A DNA stretch of 64,000 nucleotides from CBDDLJ01 sp965230635 (GTDB taxonomy: Bacteria; Pseudomonadota; Gammaproteobacteria; UBA1113): NCBI GenBank assembly GCA_965230635.1, contig CBDDLJ010000008.1, positions 1-64,000 of the forward strand, written 5' to 3'. Made by a program: the position numbers and the translations under genes. The notes under the pieces are model-generated. The model ran no database searches, was not told the DNA's origin, and was given only the letters and a program-made list of their open reading frames with translations. Below are positions 37,117-46,179 of the stretch, piece after piece; the stretch's first letter is position 1, and every line of letters begins with the position of its first letter.

Positions 37117-37188
37117 AGAATACGGCTGATGGTGTGTTTTCTTGAAGTGGTTACGATTTATATAACTGGCTGATTTCAAAAAAATATT

Positions 37189-37265
37189 TGGCGCGCCCGG
37201 AGAGATTCGAACTCCCGACCACCTGGTTCGAAGCCAGATACTCTATCCAACTGAGCTACGGGCGC
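37189..37265 (-). tRNA. tRNA-Arg (anticodon TCG), CCA encoded
   Basis: Complement of 37265-37189: acceptor GCGCCCG/CGGGCGC, D arm AGCTCAGTTGGATAGAG, anticodon stem TCTGG/CCAGG (one T-G pair) around loop CTTCGAA (TCG), T arm AGTTCGAATC, discriminator G, CCA encoded. 77 nt. It differs from the tRNA-Arg(ACG) at 45635-45711 at only four positions, one of them the first anticodon base. Confidence 0.93.
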
Positions 37266-37530
37266 TATAAAAGTGACTTTTACTGCCTGTGTTTTTGCAC
37301 ATCAATTACATTATCTAAGCAACGCGCTTTAACAACCGTGACAATGTCTAGACAGCCAATACGTGACAACAACTGATCGACAGACACTTGCACGACATTA
37401 TAATCAATTTTCTAACACAAAAGGAATAGTTCAGCCTTAATTATTTTTCTGTAAAAAAATCAATCAAAACGTTGGCGCTAGTTAACGATAATGGCTGATA
37501 AAAAAATATCGATGAATTATTAGCAGCATA

Positions 37531-38877
37531 CTAGGCACTTTCGGTTATTTTCACCATATTTTCTAGTGCTTTTCGAGCATTTTCTACCAACCAATCTTGA
37601 CCTCTATCATCCAACCGCTGCCTTGTGCCGGTAAATTCATTTACCACATCGCCAGGTTTGACGATATTATATTCAGGCGCTTTTCCCTGGCGTAATAAAT
37701 CTAATATAGCCACCAAGTGAGGCGGGTCATTCCGCGACATTGTTGCACAACCGCAACCCATTCCCTGAGCTCCTTTCACTTTTGCCATACCTAAATTGAC
37801 AACCTCAATACCAAAATCCTGACAGTATGTTTTAATATTTTCAACTAAATGATCTTCTGTACCTATTGCATATTTTTTCGTAGCAAATGTATCATTGGTT
37901 ACATGCTGCCAAATAAATGCTGTTGAACCAGAGCTATCGGCAACATCGACAACCACTTTTCTACATTCCGGATGCACAACCACGTGATAATCTCGGTCTT
38001 GCCAATATTTAACCATCTCAGGTGTATAATAACTATGTACTCCGCACTCACTAGAAAATAACACTAATTCAGCTTTATCAAATTGTGCTAACGTTTTTTC
38101 ATCCTGCGCTAACAAGTTAAACTGAGCTCCTGCCGTCCCTCCTGGCCAATAAGCAATGTTATCGGGAGGAATGCCTACCCAACTAGCAACATTTTCTCCC
38201 ATGTGTTTATCAGGAATAAAAAATATTTTTTTGTTTTTCTCTCTAGCCCATTCAAATATTTTTTTTACATTTGAACTGGTACAAACAGCTCCACCTAATT
38301 CACCGGTCATTGCTTTAATTCGTCCCGATGTATTCATATAGCAAATAGGTAAAATATTTTCTGTTCCATAACGTTCGCTTAAATCAAGAAAAGCAGGCTC
38401 GACCATAAAATCTTTTGCTAGCATTTCCATTGTACAACCCGCTTTAGGGTTGGTGATATAAACAGTTTGATTTGGTTTTGCTAAAACACTGATCGACTCT
38501 GCCATAAAATGCACAGCAGACTCTACTATGACTTCTTTATTAGGATTATTAGTAGCCATCAATGCTAGCTGGTAAGAGTCACCTACAATGCCACCAAATT
38601 CTTCTATTAGTTTAACAATTTCTCCTCCCATATAGAAATGAGAGAGCAGCAAAAGCTTGTCGCCAAAATATTTTTGTGCAGGTATAATATAACGTTCCAT
38701 CCATTTCAAAATCGTACTCATTTTTCGATCGGGTAGTGCTTGAAATTCTTCTGCATAAGGAATAAATTCTTCTTGATACCAATCTAACGGATAATCTTGT
38801 TGACAAATATTCATATCTGGATTTAATGTTTTTCTAGTTTTTGCAACGATATAATCGACTGTTTTAAAATTTTTCAC
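37531..38877 (-). CDS. nadA: Quinolinate synthase NadA
   Basis: A 448-residue Fe-S enzyme that condenses iminoaspartate with DHAP to quinolinate. Segments include LLSHFYMGGEIVKLIEEFGGIVGDSYQLA, YITNPKAGCTMEMLA, PDKHMGENVA, VVHPECRKVVVDVADSSGST and GAQGMGCGCATM. The cysteines in AGC, HPEC and GCGC are the expected cluster ligands. It is longer than the E. coli enzyme (347) and belongs to the long class. The start is GTG (38877), overlapping the nadB stop as GTGA, so it is the last gene of a coupled nadC-nadB-nadA operon. Confidence 0.95.
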   Translation of the reverse strand: MKNFKTVDYIVAKTRKTLNPDMNICQQDYPLDWYQEEFIPYAEEFQALPDRKMSTILKWMERYIIPAQKYFGDKLLLLSHFYMGGEIVKLIEEFGGIVGDSYQLALMATNNPNKEVIVESAVHFMAESISVLAKPNQTVYITNPKAGCTMEMLAKDFMVEPAFLDLSERYGTENILPICYMNTSGRIKAMTGELGGAVCTSSNVKKIFEWAREKNKKIFFIPDKHMGENVASWVGIPPDNIAYWPGGTAGAQFNLLAQDEKTLAQFDKAELVLFSSECGVHSYYTPEMVKYWQDRDYHVVVHPECRKVVVDVADSSGSTAFIWQHVTNDTFATKKYAIGTEDHLVENIKTYCQDFGIEVVNLGMAKVKGAQGMGCGCATMSRNDPPHLVAILDLLRQGKAPEYNIVKPGDVVNEFTGTRQRLDDRGQDWLVENARKALENMVKITESA

Positions 38878-40520
38878 TCTACTTGCCCCTCTAACTGAAA
38901 ATCAACTACACTCATCAACGAATCCTTAACCTTGGTATTTTCTTTTGGGTAATCCTCACGATAATGTCCACCCCGGCTTTCATCTCGGCTCATTGCTGAA
39001 TTAACTATGAGTGTTGCAACTAAAATGATATTACGCAACTCTATCAAATCACGTGTGATTGTATGTTTCCAATAATATTCTTCTACCATTTCAGCTCGTG
39101 TCTTAATTAATTTTAATAAGTCTTCTAATCCTGCTTGTGTGCGTATTACGCCAGCGTAAGACATCATTTCTCCTCGCAGCCCACGCCAATGGGCATTGAT
39201 CTGACTCGCACGCCGCAAATTAACAACACTTTCAGAATCCCATAAGGGAGCGCTTTCATTTTTTATCTCATTGCTTGTTTGTAGATATTTTTCACTATAC
39301 TCAGCCGCTTGTCTTGCCATGACAACTGCTTCTAGCAAAGAGTTGCTTGCCAAACGATTGGCTCCATGCATGCCAGAACAAGCAACTTCTCCAATGGCAA
39401 GCAATCCTTGCAAATCAGTTTGACCATTGATGTCTGTTAAAATACCACCACACATATAATGCGCACCCGGCACAACAGGAATCATCTCCTGTGTCATGTC
39501 TATACCTAAAGAGAGTAATGTTTTGTAAATAACCGGGAAACGGGTTTTTATCACATGTTTATCTTTGTGCCGTATATCCAAATAAACAAAATTTTTATCA
39601 CTGCGCTCAATTTCAGTAAAAATAGCGCGAGCAATCACATCACGAGTTGCTAACTCCATTGAATCTTTTGCATATTTCTGCATAAAGCGCTCACCTGTAT
39701 CAGGCGATCGCAAATAAGCACCTTCACCTCGCAATGCTTCTGTAATAAGAAAATTTCGCCTTTGGGGGTGATATAATAAGGTTGGGTGAAATTGTATAAA
39801 TTCCATATTGCTCACTCTGGCACCGGCTCTAAAAGCCATTGCTACACCATCACCCGTGGCAACATTCGGATTGGTTGTATAACGATAGACTTTACCTATT
39901 CCTCCTGTTGCTATCACAACAACTTTCGCCATCACCGTATGAATTAAACTAGTTTTTTCATCTAATATATAAGCACCTATCACGGTTGACAATTCATTTT
40001 CTGTCTTTGCCGTAATAAGGTTCACCACCGTATTAAATTCATGGATTTTAATATTGCACTTTGTCTTTAAGGCATTGGTCAAGCCACGACTAACTTCAAT
40101 GCCGGTTATATCTTTATAATGAAAGATGCGACGACAAGAATGTCCTCCCTCTTTTGCTAAATCAGGCTCACCACTTTCCTGACGATCAAATTGCACACCG
40201 TGCTCAATCAAAAAGTCAATGGCTGCGGGGCCTGCTTCAACAATGTTGCGCACAACTTCCGGCTGACATAATGCAGAGCCAGCATTTTTTGTGTCCAACA
40301 TATGTTGAGCAATACTGTCTTCTTCTAAACTGACTGCAGCTATCCCACCTTGTGCATATAGACTGTTTGACTCATTCGCACTATCCTTAATAAATACGTC
40401 AATTTTCACATTTGCTTGGCGTGTTGATAATTCTAAGGCATAGGATAATCCTGCTATGCCAGCGCCAATCACCAGCACATCCGTTTGTATTCGCTTGCCA
40501 CACTGTGAAATTTTTTTCAT
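38874..40520 (-). CDS. nadB: L-aspartate oxidase
   Basis: A 548-residue flavoprotein. The FAD-binding VLVIGAGIAGLSYALEL lies near residues 15-31. The fumarate reductase-type core includes YAQGGIAAVSLEEDSIAQH and HSCRRIFHYKDITG. The substrate-binding region includes PGAHYMCGGILTDINGQTDLQGLLAIGEVACSGMHGANRLASNSLLEA. It oxidises aspartate to iminoaspartate for NadA. The start overlaps the nadC stop (ATGA), and nadA overlaps its own stop. Confidence 0.97.
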   Translation of the reverse strand: MKKISQCGKRIQTDVLVIGAGIAGLSYALELSTRQANVKIDVFIKDSANESNSLYAQGGIAAVSLEEDSIAQHMLDTKNAGSALCQPEVVRNIVEAGPAAIDFLIEHGVQFDRQESGEPDLAKEGGHSCRRIFHYKDITGIEVSRGLTNALKTKCNIKIHEFNTVVNLITAKTENELSTVIGAYILDEKTSLIHTVMAKVVVIATGGIGKVYRYTTNPNVATGDGVAMAFRAGARVSNMEFIQFHPTLLYHPQRRNFLITEALRGEGAYLRSPDTGERFMQKYAKDSMELATRDVIARAIFTEIERSDKNFVYLDIRHKDKHVIKTRFPVIYKTLLSLGIDMTQEMIPVVPGAHYMCGGILTDINGQTDLQGLLAIGEVACSGMHGANRLASNSLLEAVVMARQAAEYSEKYLQTSNEIKNESAPLWDSESVVNLRRASQINAHWRGLRGEMMSYAGVIRTQAGLEDLLKLIKTRAEMVEEYYWKHTITRDLIELRNIILVATLIVNSAMSRDESRGGHYREDYPKENTKVKDSLMSVVDFQLEGQVE

Positions 40521-41467
40521 AAAATTTCCGTCTTCATTGATAGATCAACATTACCCGCCGAATGTGTAATACACCCTACTGAGACAAAATCAACACCTGT
40601 TTTTGCAATGGCAGGAATCTTTTCAAGCGTCATATTGCCAGATGCTTCTGTCTCAAATTGTCCAGCACACAGAGTAACACATTGTTTTAACATATCCACG
40701 TTCATATTATCTAAGAGTATCCGCGTCACCTTGCCTACCCCCGCTTGTAAAACATGGGTTAGTTCATCACTACTCCCTATTTCTATAATAACAGGCAGGG
40801 TATGTTGTTCTAATGAAGGTAAGGCTGCTAATACTTTATCAATCCCACCAAAAATATCGATATGTGTGTCTTTGATCATAATGGCATCATATAACCCCAT
40901 ACGATGATTAACACCGCCACCACAATAAACGGCATATTTTTCTAAATGTCGCATACCGGGCAAAGTCTTGCGCGTATCTAAGATGGTTACCTTTCCAGCT
41001 GCTGCCAGAACATAGTCGCGAGTTAATGTCGCAATGCCGCTCAAATGCCGTAAATAATTTAATAGTGTTCGCTCAAGCATCAATAATTGTTGAGCAGATG
41101 TTTCAATGGATAATATACGTTCATTGCCTGGGACAACATCACCATCTTCATAATCAGAATGAATCACGAAATCAGTACAAAATCGAGACAATATCGCATC
41201 AACAACAACTTTACCCGCAAGAACAATCGGATGTGTATCTTTGTTTATAATAACTCCACGTGCATCTTGCGTCATATCGGCAAATAACAGCGTTGTCGTT
41301 GCATCGTAGCGTGGTTGACCTAAATCTTCATTTAACGCAATCTCTAACAATTGATTATCTAGCTCATTAAGCGACCACTTATTGATTAGCACAGGATTAC
41401 CTCTTCTTAAAATGCAGTCGTCATTATAATAATTGCCGGTTAAACTACAAGTAAAAGTCTTAGCCAA
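40517..41467 (-). CDS. nadC: Nicotinate-nucleotide pyrophosphorylase (quinolinate phosphoribosyltransferase)
   Basis: A 316-residue type II phosphoribosyltransferase: LNEDLGQPRYDATTTLL near 45, LERTLLNYLRHLSGIATLT, ILDTRKTLPGMRHLEKYAVYCGGGVNHRMGLYDAIMIKD, and VDFVSVGCITHSA at the end. The N-terminal 30 residues are an extension relative to E. coli NadC (297). It turns quinolinate and PRPP into nicotinate mononucleotide. First gene of nadC-nadB-nadA. Confidence 0.97.
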   Translation of the reverse strand: MAKTFTCSLTGNYYNDDCILRRGNPVLINKWSLNELDNQLLEIALNEDLGQPRYDATTTLLFADMTQDARGVIINKDTHPIVLAGKVVVDAILSRFCTDFVIHSDYEDGDVVPGNERILSIETSAQQLLMLERTLLNYLRHLSGIATLTRDYVLAAAGKVTILDTRKTLPGMRHLEKYAVYCGGGVNHRMGLYDAIMIKDTHIDIFGGIDKVLAALPSLEQHTLPVIIEIGSSDELTHVLQAGVGKVTRILLDNMNVDMLKQCVTLCAGQFETEASGNMTLEKIPAIAKTGVDFVSVGCITHSAGNVDLSMKTEIL

Positions 41468-41652
41468 ATTTTGCTGCTTGCACTATTATAAAACATTTTG
41501 GTCTTGAACAATAATTGGCATAGTAAAAACTCATGATAACATTAACTACTTTTGCCAATACCGCGATACAATCTTATCTAATTTAAGTCAATTTTACTTG
41601 TGTTCTAGCAATTTTTAAACCTGTCTTATTACCTTCCGTACCAACACATATG

Positions 41653-41664
41653 TTAACATGTTAA
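41653..41664. promoter_or_regulatory. Overlapping palindromes between nadC and the YgjP-like gene
   Basis: TTAACATGTTAA is a 12-bp perfect palindrome. It overlaps a second one, ATGTTAACAT (41650-41659), in the 293-bp divergent spacer between nadC and the metallopeptidase gene. Perfect palindromes in a divergent spacer suggest an operator, perhaps for the NAD operon. The regulator is unknown. Confidence 0.35.
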
Positions 41665-41760
41665 ATTTGCTGATTTAGACATACAATTCAATGTCTACGG
41701 TAATTTATATTTCAGCGTTACCTAACTTATAAGTATACTGGCAATCTGGAGCAACAAGAT

Positions 41761-42483
41761 ATGACAAAGAATAAAACAAACGAAAATTCTCTGCCTCCTT
41801 ATACTACTCGGATTAGTCAGCGAGCTAAATATTTACAAATCAAAATTTCAGCAAAGAAAGGTGTGGAGATTATCGTCCCCAAAAAATTACCACGCAAAAT
41901 TAGTATTAATGATTTTATTCAATCCAAACGAGATTGGATAATCCAACAATACACAAAAATTGCCAATCTGCCGCACAAAAAAGCAACACTCCCTAAACAA
42001 ATAAAATTAGCCTTTCTCAATGAATGCTGGCAAGTGGATTATCAAATATCGTTAGGAAAATCTCAAATTATTGAAAGAACTAACCATGCCTTAATTGTTT
42101 TAAGTCATTCGATTGATTTTACTACTTGCAAAAGCTTGCTAATAGCATGGTTAAAAAAGCGAGCAAAAAATCATTTATTACCCTATCTAAATGAACTAAG
42201 CAAACACACTAACTTGCCTTATCAATGTGGAAAAATCCGCACACAAAAAACACGCTGGGGTAGTTGCTCTATGAATAGAGTTATTAACCTTAATTCACAT
42301 CTTCTTTTTTTACCGTGCAATCTGGTCACTTATGTTTTAATTCATGAATTAGCACATACTATTCATTTAAATCACTTAGCAAAATTCTGGGCGCTAGTTG
42401 CGAAACATGATCCTCATTATATAGAACATGAAAAACAGCTAAAACACATGAATAAACATGTACCTGATTGGGCATTAGTATAA
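41761..42483 (+). CDS. YgjP-like zinc metallopeptidase domain protein (DUF45)
   Basis: A 240-residue protein with the DUF45/YgjP plan. The N-terminal half has beta-rich ISQRAKYLQIKISAKKGVEIIVPKKLP. The C-terminal metal site is VLIHELAHTIHLNHLAKFWALV, where HELAH supplies two His and the Glu and LNH the third His. Upstream RTQKTRWGSCSMNRVINLN is the other family hallmark. The family is a predicted metalloprotease related to SprT-like folds; its physiological substrate is not known. It is a single gene, divergent from nadC. Confidence 0.9.
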   Translation: MTKNKTNENSLPPYTTRISQRAKYLQIKISAKKGVEIIVPKKLPRKISINDFIQSKRDWIIQQYTKIANLPHKKATLPKQIKLAFLNECWQVDYQISLGKSQIIERTNHALIVLSHSIDFTTCKSLLIAWLKKRAKNHLLPYLNELSKHTNLPYQCGKIRTQKTRWGSCSMNRVINLNSHLLFLPCNLVTYVLIHELAHTIHLNHLAKFWALVAKHDPHYIEHEKQLKHMNKHVPDWALV

Positions 42484-42721
42484 AAAAATGAATTGCGATA
42501 TCTCAAGGTGCCAGTTGTAATACAGCAGCGTGCTTTAAGCAGTAATACCTATAGCCAGGATTATACCAAACTTCGCTCAACACAAATTAACATTGGCATT
42601 CAAAGCTTATTCGCAGTCAATCATACCTGATACTATATATTAAAGCAGAAAGCAACCATCATTAGTACCATTTAGTCTTTTACTCGATAATGTCATAATG
42701 ACTGCTGAACAAGATATTCTA

Positions 42722-42750
42722 TTGACACATTTATTGTTGTGTGTTATTTT
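42722..42750 (+). promoter_or_regulatory. Sigma70-type promoter for the ankyrin gene
   Basis: TTGACA (42722-42727) is followed by a 17-bp spacer and TATTTT (42745-42750), 44 bp before the ATG at 42794. The surrounding 310-bp gap (42484-42793) shows nothing else of note except an alternative -10 TATAAT at 42762-42767. Confidence 0.6.
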
Positions 42751-42793
42751 CAGGCAATGGCTATAATTCATAAATTATGGGAGAGTATTGATA

Positions 42794-44296
42794 ATGAATA
42801 AAAGTGAAACGTTTAAAGATCTAAAAGACTTGGCAAGAGACCAACGCTTTAATACTCTAGGAAAGCAGTTCCTTACTTCTACTAACTTCATGAATAATTT
42901 GATGAGCTTAGTGGAGAATGATAACAACTTCGATGAAGTAAAAATACAAATAAGCACTTGCCCAGACAGACTTTATGAGCCGTTAAACATTGATCTTGAA
43001 ACACTTTTGCACTATGCAGTTAAAGCAGGTGCAAAAAAAAATGTTGCATACCTTCTATCAGAAGGAGCTAATGCTAACCAGAAAAATGAGAATGACCAAA
43101 CACCTTTTATGTATTGTATTATCTACGACAAAAAAGCTTTCTTTGACTTATTCTTAACAAAGAAAATCGACTTCAGCATTAAAGATAAAAATAATAATAC
43201 AGCATTACATCATGTTTTTTTAACCTCAGAAGGAGATCTTCGAAAGGCTAATAGTGATTTTTTAGAAGCCATCATAGAGAAATTCACACAGGCAAATATC
43301 GACTTGAACCCTTTGAACAATAGTGGTTTTTCTCCTCTATCTCTCGCTGAACAAGCTGCAGATCAAAAAAGTAAAAAAATACTTATAGATGCAATCGAAC
43401 AAGCCAGTATTTCTCATGAAGAAAGACCTAAAAATAAAACGAGACCTCAACTATCGCTTGAAGCAGAAAAGCAAAACGCTTCCCCTCGTGCCTACTCCAC
43501 TAGCTCAATGATAAAAGAATTTTCTTGTAAAATAGACATGCCTGAGGCTACTCCAGAAAGCTTTTCTTATGAACATTTACAACAAAAACTCAATTTCAAT
43601 AACCGTAATGATCTTAGCCATCCAACAAAAGCAAGTATGATTGGCGGTTTATCGATACTACACAATCACTTTATATGGCAAGGCTACCTGGCTACCGTTA
43701 AAGAATTAGATATAACGCAATGTAAGCAGGCATCTATAGACGAAAAACATAGTGCCTGTGAACAAATCATCAAAGCTGTAAAAGATGCTCTGTTGACATA
43801 CCTTACAATTTGGGGGCAAGCATCTCCTCATACGACAAGAGAAATAAACAATACCCTTGTAACCAAACTTGAAACCAAAAGAACATCCTATGTAGAATTA
43901 AATGGCATTCAGCTTATTGACTTTAACCTAGAAAAAACTGTCAAAAACATTATTGGTTTTTTGAAAAACGGTTCCGGACAATGGAACCCAGGCAAGCGAC
44001 TAAAAAATACATCTGACTATCAAAAAAACAATGGACCATCAATTAAAGTATTACTCATGAAAAATTTGCTCACTATACCACTGTTTAATCGCAAAGTTCA
44101 AAATAATCGGATCACCTTAGTCACACGAACTGAAATAGAACATGGGCTTGAATACGACTTGGATTTAACTAAAAGAAATTTTGGTGGTTGTTATATCTCC
44201 GGCTTGATTTGTTTCTTTGAAAATGAATGCAAACGCTTTGCAGGATTAGGCCAAAATCCTAGAGAACTAACAGAAACAATACTATGTCAGAGATAA
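42794..44296 (+). CDS. Ankyrin-repeat protein, putative host-directed factor
   Basis: The start is the ATG at 42794, eight bases after GGGAGAG; a TTG two codons earlier is rejected. The 500-residue protein has three to four ankyrin units at about 65-205 (ETLLHYAVKAGAKKNVAYLLSEGANAN, NTALHHVFLTS, SGFSPLSLAEQA). A polar linker (about 210-250) with many Ser and Lys follows, then a C-terminal domain of about 250 residues that I cannot assign. No signal peptide or membrane segment is present. It stands alone with its own promoter. Ankyrin proteins of this build are typical of type IV effectors in Legionellales, but no secretion signal can be proven by eye. Confidence 0.8.
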   Translation: MNKSETFKDLKDLARDQRFNTLGKQFLTSTNFMNNLMSLVENDNNFDEVKIQISTCPDRLYEPLNIDLETLLHYAVKAGAKKNVAYLLSEGANANQKNENDQTPFMYCIIYDKKAFFDLFLTKKIDFSIKDKNNNTALHHVFLTSEGDLRKANSDFLEAIIEKFTQANIDLNPLNNSGFSPLSLAEQAADQKSKKILIDAIEQASISHEERPKNKTRPQLSLEAEKQNASPRAYSTSSMIKEFSCKIDMPEATPESFSYEHLQQKLNFNNRNDLSHPTKASMIGGLSILHNHFIWQGYLATVKELDITQCKQASIDEKHSACEQIIKAVKDALLTYLTIWGQASPHTTREINNTLVTKLETKRTSYVELNGIQLIDFNLEKTVKNIIGFLKNGSGQWNPGKRLKNTSDYQKNNGPSIKVLLMKNLLTIPLFNRKVQNNRITLVTRTEIEHGLEYDLDLTKRNFGGCYISGLICFFENECKRFAGLGQNPRELTETILCQR

Positions 44297-44362
44297 CTTT
44301 TTTGACAAGCATATTGACAAAATCAAAATCAGTAGACATGAATATGAGTAAGTCTAAAGCGA

Positions 44363-44920
44363 TTACTTTATTTTCTTGCTTATCATATCTAGTATAAATT
44401 TGACTCTTACTGCTGGCTCAGCCATTGGAATATCGGTAATGCGATAACCTAACTCATCATATCTTGCTCTTACGTCTTCGCCAAACTGCTTGGCTTGCTC
44501 AAATGTCATTTTGCGCTCATCATCATTCTGATATATCTCTTCCCAGGCAGAAAGAAAAAACACTTCGCCATTATATTGATATTGATGAGAAGCATAGGTA
44601 TAGACTCTCCGATCTAAATCAAAAAAATTGGCATAGCTTATATTATCTGGAATACCGCGGTCATATAGCACAGGCCCTTTGTGATCTACCATTTGCTTAA
44701 ATTGATAGATTGATCGTGATAACAGCAACTCAGCAAATAATGTCGGATCATGTTCAGGAAGGCCACCTCCACCTATAGCTCTTTGCTCTGCTAATATCTG
44801 TCTAGCAGGCTCATCAATACATACAAAGTCTAGTTTTCTTAGTTCCTGGAGAATTGTTGATTTTCCAGCACCCATAGCGCCAGTGATAATAAAGTAATTT
44901 TCTTTAATATTTTTAACCAT
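44363..44920 (-). CDS. P-loop nucleotide kinase-like ATPase (AAA_28 type)
   Basis: A 185-residue protein with Walker A ITGAMGAGKSTIL (about 12-24), then FVCIDEPARQILAEQRAIGGGGLP, YDRGIPDNISYANFF (DRG kinase-like motif, about 95) and VFFLSAWEEIYQNDDERKM. These are marks of the AAA_28/NadR-kinase-like group of small P-loop proteins, which probably phosphorylate a small molecule. The exact substrate is unknown. It faces the ankyrin gene end to end (66-bp gap), while its start lies 86 bp from the acetyltransferase stop. Confidence 0.75.
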   Translation of the reverse strand: MVKNIKENYFIITGAMGAGKSTILQELRKLDFVCIDEPARQILAEQRAIGGGGLPEHDPTLFAELLLSRSIYQFKQMVDHKGPVLYDRGIPDNISYANFFDLDRRVYTYASHQYQYNGEVFFLSAWEEIYQNDDERKMTFEQAKQFGEDVRARYDELGYRITDIPMAEPAVRVKFILDMISKKIK

Positions 44921-44974
44921 ACATAAGCCTACGCTTCAATCCTCAACAATTTTGTGTCAATGCTCCTTGATCCC

Positions 44975-44995
44975 AAAAGGCAGCGTTATGCTGCC
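44975..44995 (-). terminator. Rho-independent terminator of the acetyltransferase gene
   Basis: On the minus strand GGCAGC-ATAAC-GCTGCC is followed by TTTT, 12 bp after the acetyltransferase stop. A 6-bp GC-rich stem with a T-run fits an intrinsic terminator. Confidence 0.7.
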
Positions 44996-45006
44996 ATACT
45001 TTTCTG

Positions 45007-45516
45007 CTACCTCTCATTAGTTATTCCATAAATTTCAACATCAATACCTTGAATGATTGTTTTTTTGATTAAAAGCATACCGACCTTCGATGCAACTTTT
45101 TTCGATGCAATGTTTTCCAGATGAATAATTGAAATTAGTTTTTGAATATTCAGGACGTTAAAAGCATGATCTTTTACTTCTTGAGCAGCTTCTGTTGCTA
45201 ATCCTTGTCCCCAGTATTTTTTAGCTAAACGATAGCCTAATTCGATGCATTCTTTATCATCAACGACTTGCTTGATAAGACCACAAAATCCAATTAACTC
45301 ATTTGATTTTTTATGGATTAATACTATTAAGCCAAACCCCTGGTTTTCATAGGCTTTAATCCATTTAGCTACTTTGATTTGTGTTTGCTTTCTGTCGTGA
45401 GCACCACCGCCAATATATTTCATCACGTCAGGATCAGCACATATTGCAGAAAACACATCAATATCATTACTACAAAATGGCCTCATAAGCAGACGATCTG
45501 TTTCAACGACTTTCAT
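45007..45516 (-). CDS. GNAT acetyltransferase (RimJ/RimL type)
   Basis: A 169-residue protein of the RimJ/RimL branch of GNAT enzymes. It starts ETDRLLMRPFCSNDIDVF, has the acetyl-CoA loop IELGYRLAKKYWGQGLATEA (about 93-112, Q/RxxGxG/A) and ends with ENIASKKVASKVGM. Such enzymes transfer acetyl groups to N-termini of ribosomal proteins or to small amines and antibiotics; the substrate is not predictable here. Followed by a terminator. Confidence 0.88.
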   Translation of the reverse strand: MKVVETDRLLMRPFCSNDIDVFSAICADPDVMKYIGGGAHDRKQTQIKVAKWIKAYENQGFGLIVLIHKKSNELIGFCGLIKQVVDDKECIELGYRLAKKYWGQGLATEAAQEVKDHAFNVLNIQKLISIIHLENIASKKVASKVGMLLIKKTIIQGIDVEIYGITNER

Positions 45517-45634
45517 AGAATAATTTTGCTTATTATTTTCAGAAATTTCCTTGCCTTTAGGTGTAATAACATAATATTTTGTTTCCGCACTATAATGAAC
45601 AAAGTTATAAGATTTTGATTTTAAATAAAAAATT

Positions 45635-45711
45635 TGGCGCGCCCGGAGAGATTCGAACTCCCGACCGCCTGGTTCGTAGCCAGGTACTCTATCCAGCTGA
45701 GCTACGGGCGC
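45635..45711 (-). tRNA. tRNA-Arg (anticodon ACG), CCA encoded
   Basis: Complement of 45711-45635: acceptor GCGCCCG/CGGGCGC, D arm AGCTCAGCTGGATAGAG, anticodon stem CCTGG/CCAGG around loop CTACGAA (ACG), T arm AGTTCGAATC, discriminator G, CCA encoded. 77 nt. The anticodon A34 is normally made inosine and reads CGU/CGC/CGA. Confidence 0.95.
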
Positions 45712-45745
45712 ACTATTTTTACTTCAGTGAAATTATCACACTCTG

Positions 45746-45838
45746 TGGCGGAGAGAGAGGGATTCGAACCCTCGATGAAGTTATAAGCCCCATACTCCCT
45801 TAGCAGGGGAGCGCCTTCAGCCGCTCGGCCATCTCTCC
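45746..45838 (-). tRNA. tRNA-Ser (anticodon GCT), CCA encoded
   Basis: Complement of 45838-45746: acceptor GGAGAGA/TCTCTCC, D arm GCCGAGCGGCTGAAGGCG, anticodon stem CTCCC/GGGAG around loop CTGCTAA (GCT), long variable arm typical of Ser tRNAs, T arm GGTTCGAATCC, discriminator G, CCA encoded. 93 nt. It is 34 bp upstream of tRNA-Arg(ACG) on the same strand, so both are probably processed from one transcript. Confidence 0.95.
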
Positions 45839-46179
45839 GATGCATGTAATAATGTACCATACTGCTCGCTACTAGTGCCTTAGCAAAGTGCAACGAAAGC
45901 AGGCAAAATCACAAGTGCTGTAGTATATACTCATTACACTTAGAGATGCAATCTTTCTGCCTCCTCTGGATCATCAGCGTTTTTTGATGACAAAACTCTC
46001 ACCGAAACAAAATTGATCGCCTAAATAATCAACACAAGCAGTTTTCTTACAAACACCCTGTTTTTAAGCAATTCTGTTACTTTTAGCGGTGTTTACCGTA
46101 TTATTTTCTCCATTTTTCTACAAAATGTTTATAATTTTTACAGTAGACTATTTTTACATCAGTCAATTTTCGCCCATTT

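Noticed and set aside
37188..37376. Plus-strand frame starting MARPERFELPTTWFE
   Set aside because: It is the antisense of tRNA-Arg; the same artefact occurs at tRNA-Arg(ACG), tRNA-Pro and tRNA-Val.
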